Assembly (NCBI RefSeq): GCF_036226365.1
Contig: NZ_CP108462.1
Coordinates: 2,584,501-2,648,500, forward strand
Reading direction: 5' to 3'
Length of the DNA stretch: 64,000 bases
DNA from: Streptomyces sp. NBC_01262
Lineage (GTDB): Bacteria; Actinomycetota; Actinomycetes; Streptomycetales; Streptomycetaceae
In this document: in pieces, positions 18,866 through 27,546 of the stretch
Position numbering within the stretch: position 1 is the first letter of the stretch
Layout of the letters: every line of letters starts with the position of its first letter
The notes under the pieces: generated by a model
Seen by the model: the letters and a program-made list of their open reading frames with translations, nothing else
What the model was told of the DNA's origin: nothing
The model's database searches: none
Made by a program: the position numbers and the translations under genes

Positions 18866-19702
18866 ATGGAAGAAACACCCCGTCTGCGGAAGCTCGCAGG
18901 CGACACTTTGCCGGTGACTCCCCATCATCGGCACCGCAGTGCCCTCGCGCACAACAGCGCCGAAGCCGCAAGCCTCGGCACTCCTCGCCGATCGGTCGGC
19001 CGCCCGTTCCAAACCCCCCGGGACGAGCGGTGCGGCGATCGCCTTGGCCGCCCCGGAACTCTCCCCCCTGTTCCGGGGCGGCTGACTTTCCTCTTCCTCC
19101 TGCCGCTGCTGTGCCTGGTGCTCTTCGGGCTGCTCACCTGGCAGGAGGCCGCGCACGGGCCCGTGCTCCGCCTCGACGAACCGCTGCGCTCCGCCATCGC
19201 CGGGCCGTCACCCCCCGGCCGCATCCCACCACTGGGCCACTACTTCGCGGCTCTGGGCAACTGGTACGCGGCGGGGCCCGTCCTGGTCGCCGCCATGGCC
19301 TACGCGTGGTGGCGAAGCCGGCGCTGGGTGCCCGTCGCGGCGTACGCGGTCGCCATGGCGGCCGTGCCCGCGATCGTCGCTCCCCTGAAGACCGCCGTCG
19401 ACCGCACCGGCGGCGCCCTGATCCGGGTGCCGGACCACGCGGGGCTCTATCCGTCGGGGCACGCGGCGACGGCCGCGCTGGCGTACGGAGCGGCCATGCT
19501 GCTGGTGCTGCCGTACGTGACGGGAAAAGCAGCACGGCGGCTGCTGGTGGCGGCCGCCGTGCTGCTCAATCTGGCGATTGGCTTCGCGCTGGTGTACTGC
19601 GGCTATCACTGGCCGCTGGATGTGGTCGGGAGCTGGCTGCTGTGCGGGGCGTTGCTGGGCGGGGCGTCGGCCCTCAGCTGTTGGTGGGGAAGCCGAGGTT
19701 GA
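18866..19702 (+). CDS. PAP2-family membrane phosphatase
   Basis: An integral membrane phosphatase of the PAP2/type 2 phosphatidic acid phosphatase family. Motif elements in order are KTAVDRTGG (reduced KxxxxxxRP motif) near residue 175, YPSGHAATAA near 195, and CGYHWPLDVVGSWLL near 250 with the nucleophilic His. There are about five hydrophobic helices from residue 72 onward. The first 70 residues are polar and weakly conserved, so a later start is quite possible; ATG 18866 is the longest reasonable choice. The likely substrate is a lipid phosphate or undecaprenyl pyrophosphate. Its last 29 bp overlap the 3' end of mmsA on the other strand. Confidence 0.8.
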   Translation: MEETPRLRKLAGDTLPVTPHHRHRSALAHNSAEAASLGTPRRSVGRPFQTPRDERCGDRLGRPGTLPPVPGRLTFLFLLPLLCLVLFGLLTWQEAAHGPVLRLDEPLRSAIAGPSPPGRIPPLGHYFAALGNWYAAGPVLVAAMAYAWWRSRRWVPVAAYAVAMAAVPAIVAPLKTAVDRTGGALIRVPDHAGLYPSGHAATAALAYGAAMLLVLPYVTGKAARRLLVAAAVLLNLAIGFALVYCGYHWPLDVVGSWLLCGALLGGASALSCWWGSRG

Positions 19703-21179
19703 TGCCGCCGTGGCTCGGGTCCAGCCAGCGCTGGGTGACCGCCTTGCCGCGGGTGAAGAACTTGACGCCGTCCTCGCCGTAGGCGTGGGTGTCGCCGAAG
19801 AGGGAGGCCTTCCAGCCGCCGAAGGAGTAGTAGGCGACGGGGACGGGGATCGGGACGTTGATCCCGACCATGCCGACCTCGACCTCGTGCTGGAAGCGGC
19901 GGGCGGCGCCGCCGTCGTTGGTGAACAGCGCGGTGCCGTTGCCGTAGGGGTTGGAGTTGATGAGCTCCAGGCCCTCGTCGTAGGAGGAGACCCGCACCAC
20001 GGACAGGACCGGGCCGAAGATCTCGTCGTTGTAGATGGACTGGCCCGGCTTGACGTTGTCGAAGAGGGTCGGGCCGAGCCAGAAGCCGTCGGCGGTGCCC
20101 TCGCCCGAGATGGGGTGCTTGCGGCCGTCGATGACGAGGTCGGCGCCGTCGGCCACACCCGCGTCGAGGTAGGAGGTGACCTTGTCGCGGTGGACGCCGG
20201 TGACCAGCGGGCCCATCTCGGAGTCGCCGTTGCAGCCGGGGCCGACCTTGAGGCCCGCGACGCGGTCCTTGATCTTGCCGATGAGCTCGTCGCCGACGGG
20301 GTCGACGGCCACGAGTACGGAGATGGCCATGCAGCGCTCGCCGGCCGCGCCGAAGCCGGCGTTGACGGCGGCGTCCGCGGCGAGGTCGAGGTCGGCGTCG
20401 GGGAGGACCAGCATGTGGTTCTTGGCGCCGCCGAGGGCCTGGACGCGCTTGCCGTACTTGGTGCCGGTCTCGTAGACGTAGCGGGCGATCGGGGTGGAGC
20501 CGACGAAGGAGACGGACTTGACGTCCGGGTGCTCCAGGATGCGGTCGACGGCGACCTTGTCACCGTGGACGACGTTGAAGACACCGTCCGGCAGCCCGGC
20601 CTGCTTCCACAGCTCGGCAAGGAAGTTGGCGGCCGAGGGGTCCTTCTCGGAGGGCTTGAGGACCACCGTGTTGCCGGCGGCGATGGCGATGGGGAAGAAC
20701 CACATCGGCACCATGGCCGGGAAGTTGAAGGGCGAGATGATGCCGACGACGCCGAGCGGCTGACGGATCGAGTAGACGTCGATCCCGGTGGAGGCCTGCT
20801 CGGTGAAGCCGCCCTTGATGAGCTGCGGGATGCCGCAGGCGTACTCGACGACCTCGATGCCACGGGCGATCTCGCCGAGCGCGTCGGAGTGCACCTTGCC
20901 GTGCTCGGACACAAGGATCGAGGCGAGCTCGTCGCGCTTGCCGTTGAGCAGCTCGCGGAAGGCGAAGAGCACCTGGGTGCGCTTGGCGATCGAGGCGTGG
21001 CGCCAGTCCTTGAAGGCGGTGGCGGCGGCGCCCACCGCCTGGTCGACCTCGGCGATCGAGGCGAAGTCCACCTGACCGGTCACGGCGCCGGTGGCCGGGT
21101 CGTAAACGTCGCCACGGCGCTCGGCGGTGCCGGTCCACGTCTGTCCGGCGATCCAGTGCGTGATGTGCTTGTCGGTCAC
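19674..21179 (-). CDS. mmsA: Methylmalonate-semialdehyde dehydrogenase (CoA-acylating)
   Basis: MmsA oxidatively decarboxylates (methyl)malonate semialdehyde to propionyl-CoA or acetyl-CoA, acting in valine, inositol and beta-alanine catabolism. The 501-aa product shows the MMSDH hallmarks SPFNFPAMVPMWFFPIAIA near 150-168, ALGGAKNHMLVLPDA where other ALDHs have ELGGK, and GAAGERCMAISV with the nucleophilic Cys near 283. The absence of the general-base Glu fits the CoA-dependent subfamily. The start is GTG 21179. The upstream spacer (21180-21285) has an imperfect TGTCG...CGACA inverted repeat near 21211-21228 that could be an operator. Confidence 0.94.
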   Translation of the reverse strand: MTDKHITHWIAGQTWTGTAERRGDVYDPATGAVTGQVDFASIAEVDQAVGAAATAFKDWRHASIAKRTQVLFAFRELLNGKRDELASILVSEHGKVHSDALGEIARGIEVVEYACGIPQLIKGGFTEQASTGIDVYSIRQPLGVVGIISPFNFPAMVPMWFFPIAIAAGNTVVLKPSEKDPSAANFLAELWKQAGLPDGVFNVVHGDKVAVDRILEHPDVKSVSFVGSTPIARYVYETGTKYGKRVQALGGAKNHMLVLPDADLDLAADAAVNAGFGAAGERCMAISVLVAVDPVGDELIGKIKDRVAGLKVGPGCNGDSEMGPLVTGVHRDKVTSYLDAGVADGADLVIDGRKHPISGEGTADGFWLGPTLFDNVKPGQSIYNDEIFGPVLSVVRVSSYDEGLELINSNPYGNGTALFTNDGGAARRFQHEVEVGMVGINVPIPVPVAYYSFGGWKASLFGDTHAYGEDGVKFFTRGKAVTQRWLDPSHGGINLGFPTNS

Positions 21180-21285
21180 GGCAGACCTTCCTCTCGTAGC
21201 CTGTTGCCAGTGTCGTCAGGCTGCGACAGGGGTCACAAGCACCAACCTGTCGGCGGTGCGGGTGATGCCTTTACAGATCGTCGGC

Positions 21286-21738
21286 TTACTCCTCGCCCGC
21301 CAGCCGCACCGCCGCCTCGTGCATCGCCAGTTCCAGCAGCACCGGGTCGGTGAGGTGCCCCGTGCCGTCCGGTGGCACCAGCCAGCGCACCCCGCCGGTG
21401 GCCCGGCCCGGGTATGGCACGACGATCCAGGTGCCGGGGCCGGCCGCGCGCACCCCGGTGCCGATCCAGCGGGCGGCGGTGCCGGGGGGCACGAAGAAGC
21501 CCATACGGGAGTCGCCGAAGTCGGCGAGCACGGGCCCGGGGCGGTCCAGCATCCGGGTGAGGACGTCGAGGGTGGGATAGCCCAGCTCGCCGGTGAGGAT
21601 CAGGACGTCCCAGAGCCGGCCGGCGGGCAGCAGCGTGACCCCCAGGGGGCTGCGCTCCCACTCCCACCTGCAGGTCTCGGGATCGGGACTTACGGAAACC
21701 AGCCATTCGACCGCACTCTTCGCACCGGCGCCGGCCAT
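21286..21738 (-). CDS. Conserved hypothetical protein (Streptomyces)
   Basis: A 150-aa soluble protein with no signal peptide or catalytic motif I recognise. It is Trp- and Gly-rich, with WEWERSPLGVTLLPAG near residues 25-40, a GDSRMGFFVPPGTAARWIG segment near 75-95 and VVPYPGRATGGVRWLVPP near 105-122. The middle resembles sequences often annotated as bifunctional primase/polymerase-like N-terminal regions, but no catalytic residues are evident. ATG 21738 was chosen because GGAGGG lies exactly 6 nt upstream. It follows the FAD amine oxidase gene by 149 bp on the same strand. Confidence 0.7.
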   Translation of the reverse strand: MAGAGAKSAVEWLVSVSPDPETCRWEWERSPLGVTLLPAGRLWDVLILTGELGYPTLDVLTRMLDRPGPVLADFGDSRMGFFVPPGTAARWIGTGVRAAGPGTWIVVPYPGRATGGVRWLVPPDGTGHLTDPVLLELAMHEAAVRLAGEE

Positions 21739-21887
21739 GCCGGGCCCTCCGATCATCCGTGTCACTTCAGTTGTGCTCACACGGAAGAGAGGGGCTTGCG
21801 AGCGGATCATTACGCGGGTTACCCGGGTTTCCGCTACTCGATGGTAGTGATCTGGATCACATCGCCGGATCACATCACCGGATCGCA

Positions 21888-23282
21888 TCAGCTGTCGAAG
21901 CCCAGTCCCAGCCGGTCCATCGTCTTCAGCCACAGGTTGCGCCGTCCCGCGCGCCGGTCCGCCCGGTCCAGCGACCACTTGGTCAGGCCGATGCCCGCCC
22001 ACGCGAACGGCTCCGGCGGGAACGGCATCGGCTTGGTGCGCACCATCTCCAGCTCGGTGCGCTCCGTACGCTCCCCCGCCAGCAGGTCGAGCATCACGTC
22101 CGCGCCGAAGCGGGTCGCGCCGACACCGAGCCCGGTGAAGCCGGCCGCGTAGGCGACCCGGCCGGCGTGCGCGGTGCCGTAGAAGGCCGAGAAGCGGGAG
22201 CAGGTGTCGATGGCGCCGCCCCAGGCGTGGGTGAAGGACAGGCCTTCGAGCTGCGGGAAGCAGCGGAAGAAGTGCCGGGCCAGGGTGAGGTTGGTCTCGG
22301 GGCGCTGGTCGCGGTCGGCGGAGAGCCGCCCCCGGTAGGGGTAGATGGCGTCGTAGCCACCCCACAGGATGCGGTTGTCGGCGGAGAGCCGGAAGTAGTG
22401 GAACTGGTTGGCGCTGTCGCCCAGGCCCTGGCGGTTCTTCCAGCCGATCGAGGCGAGCTGGTCCTCGGTCAGCGGCTCGGTCATCAGCGCGTAGTCGTAC
22501 ACCGGGACGATGTACGGGCGCACCCGCCTGACCAGTGACGGGAAGACATTCGTGCCCAGCGCGACCCGGCGCGCGAAGACCCTGCCGTACGGGGTGCGCA
22601 CGGCCATGCCGGTGCCGTTGCCCGTGAGGGCGGTGGCGGGGGTGTGCTCGTGGATCCGTACGCCCAGCGCCGCCGCGGCCCGCTTCAGGCCCCAGGCGAG
22701 CTTGGCGGGGTGCAGCATGGCTACGCCGGTGCGGTCGTACAGGCCGCCGGCGAAGGTGGGCGAGTCGACCTCGGCGCGGACCTGGTCGCGGTCGAGGAAT
22801 TCCAGGTCGACGCCGTGTTCGGCGGCCTCCCTGGCGGCGGCGCGCAGTTCGTCGAGCTGGTAGGGCTCGGTGGCCACGTCGATCTCGCCGGTGCGCTCGA
22901 AGTCGCAGTCCAGGGAGTAGCGGGCGACCGCCGCCTCGATCTCGTCGAGGTTGCGGCTGCCCAGCTCCTCCAGCTTGGCGAACTCGCCCGGCCAGCGGGC
23001 GAGTCCGTTGGCCAGGCCGTGGGTGAGGCTGGCCGCGCAGAAGCCGCCGTTGCGGCCGGAGGCGGCCCAGCCCACCTCCTTGGCCTCGATCAGGACCACG
23101 TCCCTGGACGGGTCGCGCTCCTTGGCGATCAGCGCCGTCCACAGACCGCTGTAGCCGCCGCCGACCACCAGCAGGTCGCAGTGCTCGTCCCCGACGAGCG
23201 CGGGGGCGGCCTGCGGCCGGCCGGGGTCGTCCAGCCAGTACGGGGTCGGCTGCGCCTCGGCGAGCGAACGGGCTGGGTCCAT
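21888..23282 (-). CDS. FAD-dependent amine oxidoreductase (DadA/PuuB-like)
   Basis: A 464-aa flavoprotein of the glycine oxidase/DAO superfamily. The FAD-binding GxGxxG motif is LLVVGGGYSGLWTALIA near residues 37-53, followed by GWAASGRNGGF near 70-80. The C-terminal FAD motif FTGLGVGATRFGADVML lies near 396-412. The order potDABC-oxidase-aldehyde dehydrogenase points to oxidation of putrescine, spermidine or a gamma-glutamyl derivative (PuuB type). A glutamylpolyamine synthetase is not in this window, so free versus glutamylated substrate is open. The start is ATG 23282. It is probably in the potDABC operon. Confidence 0.86.
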   Translation of the reverse strand: MDPARSLAEAQPTPYWLDDPGRPQAAPALVGDEHCDLLVVGGGYSGLWTALIAKERDPSRDVVLIEAKEVGWAASGRNGGFCAASLTHGLANGLARWPGEFAKLEELGSRNLDEIEAAVARYSLDCDFERTGEIDVATEPYQLDELRAAAREAAEHGVDLEFLDRDQVRAEVDSPTFAGGLYDRTGVAMLHPAKLAWGLKRAAAALGVRIHEHTPATALTGNGTGMAVRTPYGRVFARRVALGTNVFPSLVRRVRPYIVPVYDYALMTEPLTEDQLASIGWKNRQGLGDSANQFHYFRLSADNRILWGGYDAIYPYRGRLSADRDQRPETNLTLARHFFRCFPQLEGLSFTHAWGGAIDTCSRFSAFYGTAHAGRVAYAAGFTGLGVGATRFGADVMLDLLAGERTERTELEMVRTKPMPFPPEPFAWAGIGLTKWSLDRADRRAGRRNLWLKTMDRLGLGFDS

Positions 23283-23336
23283 GGGGTCTCACACCTTTGC
23301 GATTACGGTTGCCGGCTGTCAGGCGGACGGGGCGGC

Positions 23337-24137
23337 CTAACTGCGGGCCTTGCGCCTGCTGCCCAGCAGTTGCCCGGCGATGACACAGACCACCGCGACC
23401 AGGAACATCAGCGTGCCGATGACGTTCACCTGGACCGGGAGGCCCTTCTGCGCGGCGCCCCAGACGAACATGGGGAAGGTGACGGTCGAGGGCCCGGCGT
23501 TGAACTGGGTGATGATGAAGTCGTCGATGGAGATGGCGAAGCTGAGCAGCGCGCCGGCCGCGATGCCGGGGGCTGCGATGGGGAGCGTCACGCGCAGGAA
23601 GGTCTGGGTGGGGGTCGCGTAGAGGTCCTGGGCGGCCTGTTCGAGTCGGGGGTCCATGCTCATGACGCGTGCCTTGACCGCCGTGACGACGAAGCTGAGG
23701 CAGAACATGATGTGCGCGATGAGGATGGTCCAGAAGCCGAACTGGATGCGCATGTTGAGGAAGAGCGTGCCCAGCGAGGCGCCCATGACGATCTCGGGCA
23801 TCGCCATCGGCAGCCAGATCAGCCCGGTGACGGGCGCGCGGCCGCGGAAGCGGTAGCGGGCGAGCGCGAAGGCGACCATCGTGCCGAGGATCGTCGCGCC
23901 GATGGTGGCCAGGACGGCGATCTGGAGGGACAGGGACACCGAGGTGCACATGTCGCCGACGCCGCAGGGGTTGGTCCAGGCGTCGAGCGAGAAGGTGTTC
24001 CAGGAGTAGTTGAAGCGGCCCTTGGGGTTGTTGAAGGAGAAGACCAGGACGACCACGTTCGGGATCGTCATGTAGATCAGTGCGGCGATGGCCGCGAAGA
24101 CGACGAGGTGGCGTCGAATCCAGTTGAGAACGGGCAT
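23337..24137 (-). CDS. potC: Polyamine ABC transporter permease PotC
   Basis: A 266-aa inner-membrane permease with six hydrophobic helices. The BPD transport EAA loop contains EQAAQDLYATPTQTFLRVTLP near residues 175-195. It pairs with PotB to form the channel for spermidine/putrescine import. The start ATG 24137 overlaps the potB stop (TGATG), implying coupled translation. The upstream longer reading frame is another gene's alternate frame. Confidence 0.93.
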   Translation of the reverse strand: MPVLNWIRRHLVVFAAIAALIYMTIPNVVVLVFSFNNPKGRFNYSWNTFSLDAWTNPCGVGDMCTSVSLSLQIAVLATIGATILGTMVAFALARYRFRGRAPVTGLIWLPMAMPEIVMGASLGTLFLNMRIQFGFWTILIAHIMFCLSFVVTAVKARVMSMDPRLEQAAQDLYATPTQTFLRVTLPIAAPGIAAGALLSFAISIDDFIITQFNAGPSTVTFPMFVWGAAQKGLPVQVNVIGTLMFLVAVVCVIAGQLLGSRRKARS

Positions 24138-25081
24138 CAGACCAGTTCCTCCGTCCCCGCCTTGCGGATGTAGACGGACACGATCACCAGGATCACGGCC
24201 ATGAGGATGAACGACAGCGCGGCGGCCGTCGGGTAGTCGAGCACCGTGAGGAACTTCGACTGGATGACATTGCCGATCATCTGCTCGCTGGGGCTGCCGA
24301 GCAGTTCCGCGTTGATGTAGTCGCCGGACGCCGGGATGAAGGTGAGCAGCGTGCCCGCCACGACACCCGGCAGCGAGATCGGGAAGGTGACCTTCCTGAA
24401 GGTGGTGAACGGCCTGGCGTACAGGTCCCCCGCCGCCTCGTGGAGCCTGGGGTCGATGCGCTCCAGCGAGCTGTAGAGCGGCAGGATCATGAAGGGGAGG
24501 AAGTTGTACGTCAGTCCGCAGACCACCGCGAGCGGGGTGGCCAGCACGCGGTCGCCCGAGGTGAGGCCGATGGCGGCGGTGGCGTTGAGGATGTGCAGCT
24601 TGTCCAGGACCGAGACCACGATGCCGTCGTCGGCGAGGATGGTCTTCCAGGCCAGGGTCCGGATCAGGAAGCTGGTGAAGAAGGGCGCGATGACCATCAC
24701 CAGCAGGACGTTGCGCCAGCGGCCGGCCTTGAAGGCGATGGTGTACGCGAGCGGGTAACCGATCGCGAGGCAGAGCACGGTGGCGATGCCCGCGTAGATC
24801 AGGGACCGCAGATAGAAGACGTCGTATTCCTTGAAGGCGTCCCAGTACGTGGCGAAGTGCCAGGTGACCTGGTAGCCGGTCTCCAGGGAGCCGGTCTGTA
24901 CGGAGGTCGACGCCTGGTAGACCATCGGCGCGGCGAAGAAGACCAGCAGCCACAGGATGCCGGGGAGCAGCAGCCAGTACGGGACGAGCTTGCGGCGGCG
25001 GGCGGCGCGGCCGGGCGGGGACGCGGCGGGTGGCGCGTCGCCCGGGGCGGGAGCGGGGGCGGGAGTGGCGATGGCGGTCAT
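24137..25081 (-). CDS. potB: Polyamine ABC transporter permease PotB
   Basis: A 314-aa permease of the BPD family. An Ala/Pro-rich cytoplasmic N-terminus of about 30 residues is followed by six predicted transmembrane helices. The EAA loop HEAAGDLYARPFTTFRKVTFP lies near 215-235, where it contacts the ATPase PotA. The start ATG 25081 overlaps the potA stop (TAATG) by 1 nt. Confidence 0.93.
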   Translation of the reverse strand: MTAIATPAPAPAPGDAPPAASPPGRAARRRKLVPYWLLLPGILWLLVFFAAPMVYQASTSVQTGSLETGYQVTWHFATYWDAFKEYDVFYLRSLIYAGIATVLCLAIGYPLAYTIAFKAGRWRNVLLVMVIAPFFTSFLIRTLAWKTILADDGIVVSVLDKLHILNATAAIGLTSGDRVLATPLAVVCGLTYNFLPFMILPLYSSLERIDPRLHEAAGDLYARPFTTFRKVTFPISLPGVVAGTLLTFIPASGDYINAELLGSPSEQMIGNVIQSKFLTVLDYPTAAALSFILMAVILVIVSVYIRKAGTEELV

Positions 25082-26262
25082 TACGCGGCCGCCTCCCCGG
25101 TGCCCGCGTCGATGTTCTGGGTCGCGTCGAGGCCGAAGGTGTGGGCGGGGTTCCAGTGCAGGACGACCTCGGCGCCGGGGGCGAGGCGGGAGTCGCGCTC
25201 GACGTTCTGGGAGAAGACCGCGAGCTCGGGACACCAGGGGCTGTTGACCACGTACTGGGTGGAGACGCCGATGAAACTGGCGTCCACTATCCGGCCGGTG
25301 AGGCGGTTGCGGCCGTCGGGGACCTCGGCGGCGTCGTCCGCGTGGACGATGGAGATCTTCTCCGGGCGGATGCCCGCCAGGACCTTGCCCCCGGATGCGG
25401 CGGGGGTGGCGCAGCGGGCGGCCGGCATGGCCAAGCTGCCTTCGCCGATGCCGCTGAGCAGCAGGTCGCCGCCGCTGGTGCCGGAGACAGTGGCCTCGAT
25501 GAGGTTGGACTGGCCGAGGAAGTTGGCGACGAAGGTGGAGACCGGGTTCTCGTAGAGGTCGGCGGGGGCGCCGAGCTGCTCGATGCGTCCGGCGTTCATC
25601 ACGGCGATGGTGTCGGCCATGGTCATGGCCTCTTCCTGGTCGTGCGTGACGTGGACGAAGGTGATGCCGACCTCGGTCTGGATGCGCTTGAGTTCCAGCT
25701 GCATCTGGCGGCGCAGCTTGAGGTCGAGGGCGCCCAGCGGCTCGTCGAGGAGCAGCACCTTGGGGCGGTTGATGAGGGCGCGGGCGACGGCCACGCGCTG
25801 CTGCTGGCCGCCGGAGAGCTGGTGCGGCTTGCGGCGGGCGAGGTGGCCGAGCTCGACGAGTTCGAGCATCTCCTCGACCTGCTTCTTGACGGACTTGATG
25901 CCGCGCCGGCGCAGGCCGAAGGCCACGTTCTCGTAGATGTCGAGGTGCGGGAAGAGCGCGTAGTTCTGGAAGACCGTGTTGACCGGGCGCTTGTGCGGCG
26001 GGAGCTCGGTGGCGTCCAGGTCGCCGATGCGCACGGTGCCGGAGGTGGGCTCCTCCAGGCCGGCGATCATGCGCAGGGTGGTGGTCTTGCCGCAGCCGGA
26101 GGCGCCGAGGAGGGCGAAGAAGGAGCCCTCGGGGATGGTCAGGTCGAGCGGCTGGACGGCGGTGAAGTCGCCCCAGGTCTTGCTGATGCCGGTGAGTGTG
26201 ACGGCGCCGCCGGAGGCGGTGGCCGCGGTGGGCTCTGCGGGAGCGGTGGTCTGCTGGGTCAT
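25081..26262 (-). CDS. potA: Polyamine ABC transporter ATP-binding protein PotA
   Basis: A 393-aa ATPase driving polyamine uptake at the inner face of the membrane. Walker A is GASGCGKTT near residue 53, the signature is [15 protein letters not shown] near 148-162, Walker B is [11 protein letters not shown] near 170-180, and the H-loop is VTHDQEEA near 206-213. A C-terminal TOBE regulatory domain follows. All catalytic motifs are intact, unlike the ABC protein at 43008. It starts 34 bp after potD. Confidence 0.95.
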   Translation of the reverse strand: MTQQTTAPAEPTAATASGGAVTLTGISKTWGDFTAVQPLDLTIPEGSFFALLGASGCGKTTTLRMIAGLEEPTSGTVRIGDLDATELPPHKRPVNTVFQNYALFPHLDIYENVAFGLRRRGIKSVKKQVEEMLELVELGHLARRKPHQLSGGQQQRVAVARALINRPKVLLLDEPLGALDLKLRRQMQLELKRIQTEVGITFVHVTHDQEEAMTMADTIAVMNAGRIEQLGAPADLYENPVSTFVANFLGQSNLIEATVSGTSGGDLLLSGIGEGSLAMPAARCATPAASGGKVLAGIRPEKISIVHADDAAEVPDGRNRLTGRIVDASFIGVSTQYVVNSPWCPELAVFSQNVERDSRLAPGAEVVLHWNPAHTFGLDATQNIDAGTGEAAA

Positions 26263-26296
26263 GGTCGTCAGGGTCCCTAGTGGCTTCGGGCGGGCT

Positions 26297-27526
26297 TCAG
26301 GCGCCGATGAGCTTGGCGAACTTGCTCTCGAAGGTGGTCTCCTCCGTGGAGCTGAGCGATCGGAAGGCGTGGGCCCCGGCCGTCATCGCCGCGTCGGGGA
26401 TGATCAGCGGGTTGTTGGCCACGTCCTTGTCGATCTTGAGCAGCTCCTCCTTCACGCCCGTGCAGGGGGTGATGTAGTTGACCCAGGCGGCCAGCTCGGC
26501 CGCTATCTCAGGCCGGTAGTACCAGTCCATGAGCAGCTCTGCGTTCTTGCGGTGGGTGGCCTTGGCCGGGATGAGCATGTTGTCCGTGGAGGTCAGATAG
26601 CCGGCCTTGGGGATCACGAACTCGATCTCGGGGTTGTCGGCCCGCAGCTGAACCAGGTCACCGGCCCAGGCCAGACACGCGGCGATGTTCCCGGAGGCCA
26701 AACCGTCGGTGTACTCGTTGCCGGTGAACTGGCGGATCTGCTTGTTGTCGACGGCCTTCTGGACGCGGGCGAGCGCGGCGTCGAAGTCGTCGGCGCTGAA
26801 GGACTCGGGCTTCTTGCCCATGTCGAGCAGCGTCATGCCGACGGTGTCGCGCATCTCGCTGAGCATCGCGACCCGGCCCTTGAGGTCGGGGTCGTCGAGC
26901 AGCTGGGAGACGCTGCTGACCTTCTTGCCCTTGAGGACCTTGGAGTTGTAGGCGACGACGGTGGCGATGCCGGCCCAGGGGTAGGAGTGGGCGCGTCCGG
27001 GGTCCCAGTCGGGGTTGCGGAAACGTTGCTCCAGATTGGTGTACGCGTGCGGCAGGTACTGCGGGTCCAGGGTCTGGGCCCAGCCGAGGCGGATCATCCG
27101 GCCGGCCATCCAGTCGGTGAGGACCACGAGGTCCCGGCCGGTGGACTGGCCGGCGGCGAGCTGGGGCTTGATCTTGGCGAAGAACTCGACGTTGTCGGTG
27201 ATGTCGTCGGTGTACTTGACCTTGATGCCGTAGTGCTTCTCGAATGCCTCCAGCGTCGGCATGTGCTTCTCGTCGTCGCTGGTGTCGATGTAGAGCTGCC
27301 AGTTGGAGAAGATCAGCGACTTGTCCTTGTCCGACAGGTCGTCAGTCTTCACCCCGCTCTGCGTACCGGTGGCGGCGGGGATGCCGCAGGACGTCAGGGC
27401 CCCGGCGCCGGCCACAGCCAGGCCGGCGCCGAGGAGACGACGCCGGGACATGGCGGCCCGGCCGTTGGTGAGGCTGCGCTCCCACGCTTTGCGGACTGGT
27501 TCGGACAGTCCCTCGTACAGGTCCAT
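26297..27526 (-). CDS. potD: Polyamine-binding lipoprotein PotD (Tat-type signal)
   Basis: The 409-aa substrate-binding lipoprotein of the importer. The signal is internal to a 26-residue leader: SRRRLLGAGLAVAGAGALTSC has a twin-arginine-like SRRRLLG and a lipobox ending in Cys near residue 47. The mature part has family SBP_bac_8/PotD segments: FSNWQLYIDTSDD near 72, GRDLVVLTDWMAGRMIRLGW near 130, and AAELAAWVNYITPCTGV near 355. The start is ATG 27526 with GGAGG 10 nt upstream. It lies 20 bp downstream of the aldehyde dehydrogenase gene, so all are one operon. Confidence 0.93.
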   Translation of the reverse strand: MDLYEGLSEPVRKAWERSLTNGRAAMSRRRLLGAGLAVAGAGALTSCGIPAATGTQSGVKTDDLSDKDKSLIFSNWQLYIDTSDDEKHMPTLEAFEKHYGIKVKYTDDITDNVEFFAKIKPQLAAGQSTGRDLVVLTDWMAGRMIRLGWAQTLDPQYLPHAYTNLEQRFRNPDWDPGRAHSYPWAGIATVVAYNSKVLKGKKVSSVSQLLDDPDLKGRVAMLSEMRDTVGMTLLDMGKKPESFSADDFDAALARVQKAVDNKQIRQFTGNEYTDGLASGNIAACLAWAGDLVQLRADNPEIEFVIPKAGYLTSTDNMLIPAKATHRKNAELLMDWYYRPEIAAELAAWVNYITPCTGVKEELLKIDKDVANNPLIIPDAAMTAGAHAFRSLSSTEETTFESKFAKLIGA

Positions 27527-27546
27527 GGGGTGCGGTCCTCCTGGGG

